Assembly (NCBI RefSeq): GCF_900217815.1
Contig: NZ_OBMT01000009.1
Span: 1 to 64,000, forward strand
Reading direction: 5' to 3'
DNA: 64,000 nucleotides
Source: Rhodobacter maris
GTDB taxonomy: Bacteria > Pseudomonadota > Alphaproteobacteria > Rhodobacterales > Rhodobacteraceae
Shown here: piece by piece, positions 63,801 to 64,000 of the stretch
Layout: the number at the start of each line of letters is the position of its first letter
How positions within the stretch are numbered: the first letter of the stretch is position 1
The notes under the pieces: generated by a model
What the model was told of the DNA's origin: nothing
Seen by the model: only the letters and a program-made list of their open reading frames with translations
Databases searched by the model: none
Made by a program: the position numbers and the translations under genes

Positions 63801-64000
63801 GCTTGAAGAGACGATCTCCAAACTCAAATCGGGAGAGTTGACCGAGACAGGCGGCGAGGGCGATTGGTCGCCACAGATCAACCTTGGCGTTCCCGTCATG
63901 ATTCCAGAAGGTTACATACCCGATCTTGATGTGCGACTTGGGCTCTACCGGCGCCTGTCCAGCCTCACCACCAAGGTTGAGCTTGAGGGCTTTGCGGCGG
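60895..64000 (+). CDS. mfd: Transcription-repair coupling factor Mfd (3' end beyond window)
   Basis: 1035 codons read before the window ends, no stop. UvrB-like N-terminal module (about 1-360; GDYAVRGGIIDIFPP), the RNA polymerase-binding domain (about 460-530; SPGDLVVHVDHGVGRYRGL), then the helicase motor with Walker A GDVGFGKTEVA (near 620), DEEQHFGV (near 720) and TATPIPRTL, and motif VI ending QIRGRVGRS (near 895). Mfd removes stalled RNA polymerase and recruits UvrA. Full proteins are about 1150 residues, so about 10 percent is missing. ATG 60895 has a poor ribosome site (GGTCTCGGCC). Confidence 0.96.
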   Translation, partial: MEHFLLSGAPEGYDAKLLAREIARGQSVVHVARDDRRMEAMRAALAFFAPAVPVLSFPGWDCLPYDRVSPNPDISAARMATLAALAAGSLPGPFVLLTTLSAATQRIPARDLVAGASFSARVGQRIDEKNLRQFLVRMGFSPASTVSEPGDYAVRGGIIDIFPPGESGPVRLDLFGDQLDGARRFDPVSQRTTEKLTVIDLAPVSEVILDEASITRFRQNYRVEFGAGGADDPLYEAVSAGRKHAGMEHWLGFFHERLETLFDYLPGVTVMLDDQIEPQRIARWEGIADQYDTRREAMTRRDRLDTVYKPAPPGLLYLDGKAWENELINHRVLKLQVLAAPPGPGILNAGAKIGRNFAPERQLENISLFGSLKTHIEICLKRGPVVVASWSEGARERLKGLLEDEGLIGAHLISDARSIAGLSLAVWPLDAGFEAEGLTIISEQDVLGDRLVAKPRRKRKAENFLTEAQSLSPGDLVVHVDHGVGRYRGLETISALGAPHDCVLLEYAGGDRLYLPVENIELLSRYGHEDGLLDKLGGGAWQAKKAKLKERIRQIADRLMRIAAERLLRAAPILEVPHHEWEAFAARFPYSETEDQLSAIEDVVTDLGSGRPMDRLVVGDVGFGKTEVAMRAAFIAANSGMQVAVIAPTTLLARQHYKTFAERFRGTPLTVKPLSRFVSAKAATQTREGLAEGTVDIVIGTHAVLAKGVKFRNLGLLIIDEEQHFGVQHKERLKEMRSEIHVLTLTATPIPRTLQLSLTGVRDLSIIGTPPVDRLAIRTYVSEFDAVTIREALLREHYRGGQSFYVVPRISDLAEVEDFLRSHVPEVSFIVAHGQMAAGELDDRMNAFYDGKYDVLLATTIVESGLDIPTANTMVVHRADMFGLSQLYQIRGRVGRSKLRAYCYLTTKPRLPLTPQATKRLRLLGSLDSLGAGFNLASQDLDLRGAGNLLGEEQSGHIKEVGYELYQAMLEETISKLKSGELTETGGEGDWSPQINLGVPVMIPEGYIPDLDVRLGLYRRLSSLTTKVELEGFAA

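Noticed and set aside
1-64000. CRISPR arrays or ribosomal RNA genes
   Set aside because: No regularly spaced short direct repeats and no rRNA-like stretches were seen.

Overview
The window is GC-rich alphaproteobacterial DNA, most likely from the Rhodobacteraceae and close to Rhodobacter (R. capsulatus type). The signs are the order dusB(nifR3)-ntrB-ntrC-ntrY-ntrX, an NtrC that lacks the sigma54-contacting GAFTGA loop, a ccmABCD-ccmG (helABCD-helX) operon next to yajC-secDF, a fused ispDF, and an ArsC-like nitrogenase-associated protein. No database search was possible; names rest on motifs and gene order read from the sequence.

Left part (1-19.4 kb) is mostly accessory. It holds an OLD-type ATPase/TOPRIM nuclease (301-2049), an inverted pair of dispersed repeats (2.1-2.5 kb), the ArsC-like protein, and an RsbQ-like hydrolase translationally coupled to a PAS-GGDEF-EAL protein (3.4-6.3 kb). 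A 45-nt 3' remnant of tRNA-Arg(CCG) follows at 6723-6767, the usual footprint of an integrase-type attachment site. Next come gene fragments and conflict-type genes: two Fic proteins, an HNH-like/P-loop ATPase fusion, a possible PD-(D/E)XK protein with a small Cys/His-rich neighbour, a tight cassette Fic - unknown - PIN - HEPN (13.56-17.0 kb), and a convergent DUF4209/HEPN protein (17.0-18.9 kb). Remnants of transposases, a plasmid-type methylase/helicase and an autotransporter barrel are scattered between them. The Fic-unknown-PIN-HEPN cassette, with a three-site TATTTAAG array in front of it, is the best candidate here for a little-described toxin or defence system.

Middle-left (19.4-31.4 kb): a glycine-zipper lipoprotein; a type I secretion ABC transporter with its HlyD-type adaptor; then a complete ferric-siderophore uptake locus (AraC regulator, divergent TonB-dependent receptor, periplasmic esterase, binding protein, two permeases, ATPase).

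Middle to right (31.7-64 kb) is core genome: yajC-secD-secF, a Mth938-like protein, ccmABCDG for cytochrome c maturation, hpt with a coupled 59-residue membrane protein, a RatA/COQ10-like protein, ispDF-pgpA-cinA(C-terminal), the nitrogen-control run dusB-ntrB-ntrC-ntrY-ntrX, trkA-trkH potassium uptake, hfq-hflX, a penicillin acylase-family hydrolase, a 3-hydroxyisobutyrate dehydrogenase-family oxidoreductase, ssb, a lytic transglycosylase, a SYLF lipoprotein, hemB, a small membrane protein and the first 1035 codons of mfd, which runs off the window end. Many of these genes overlap by 4 nt, so they form long translationally coupled operons.
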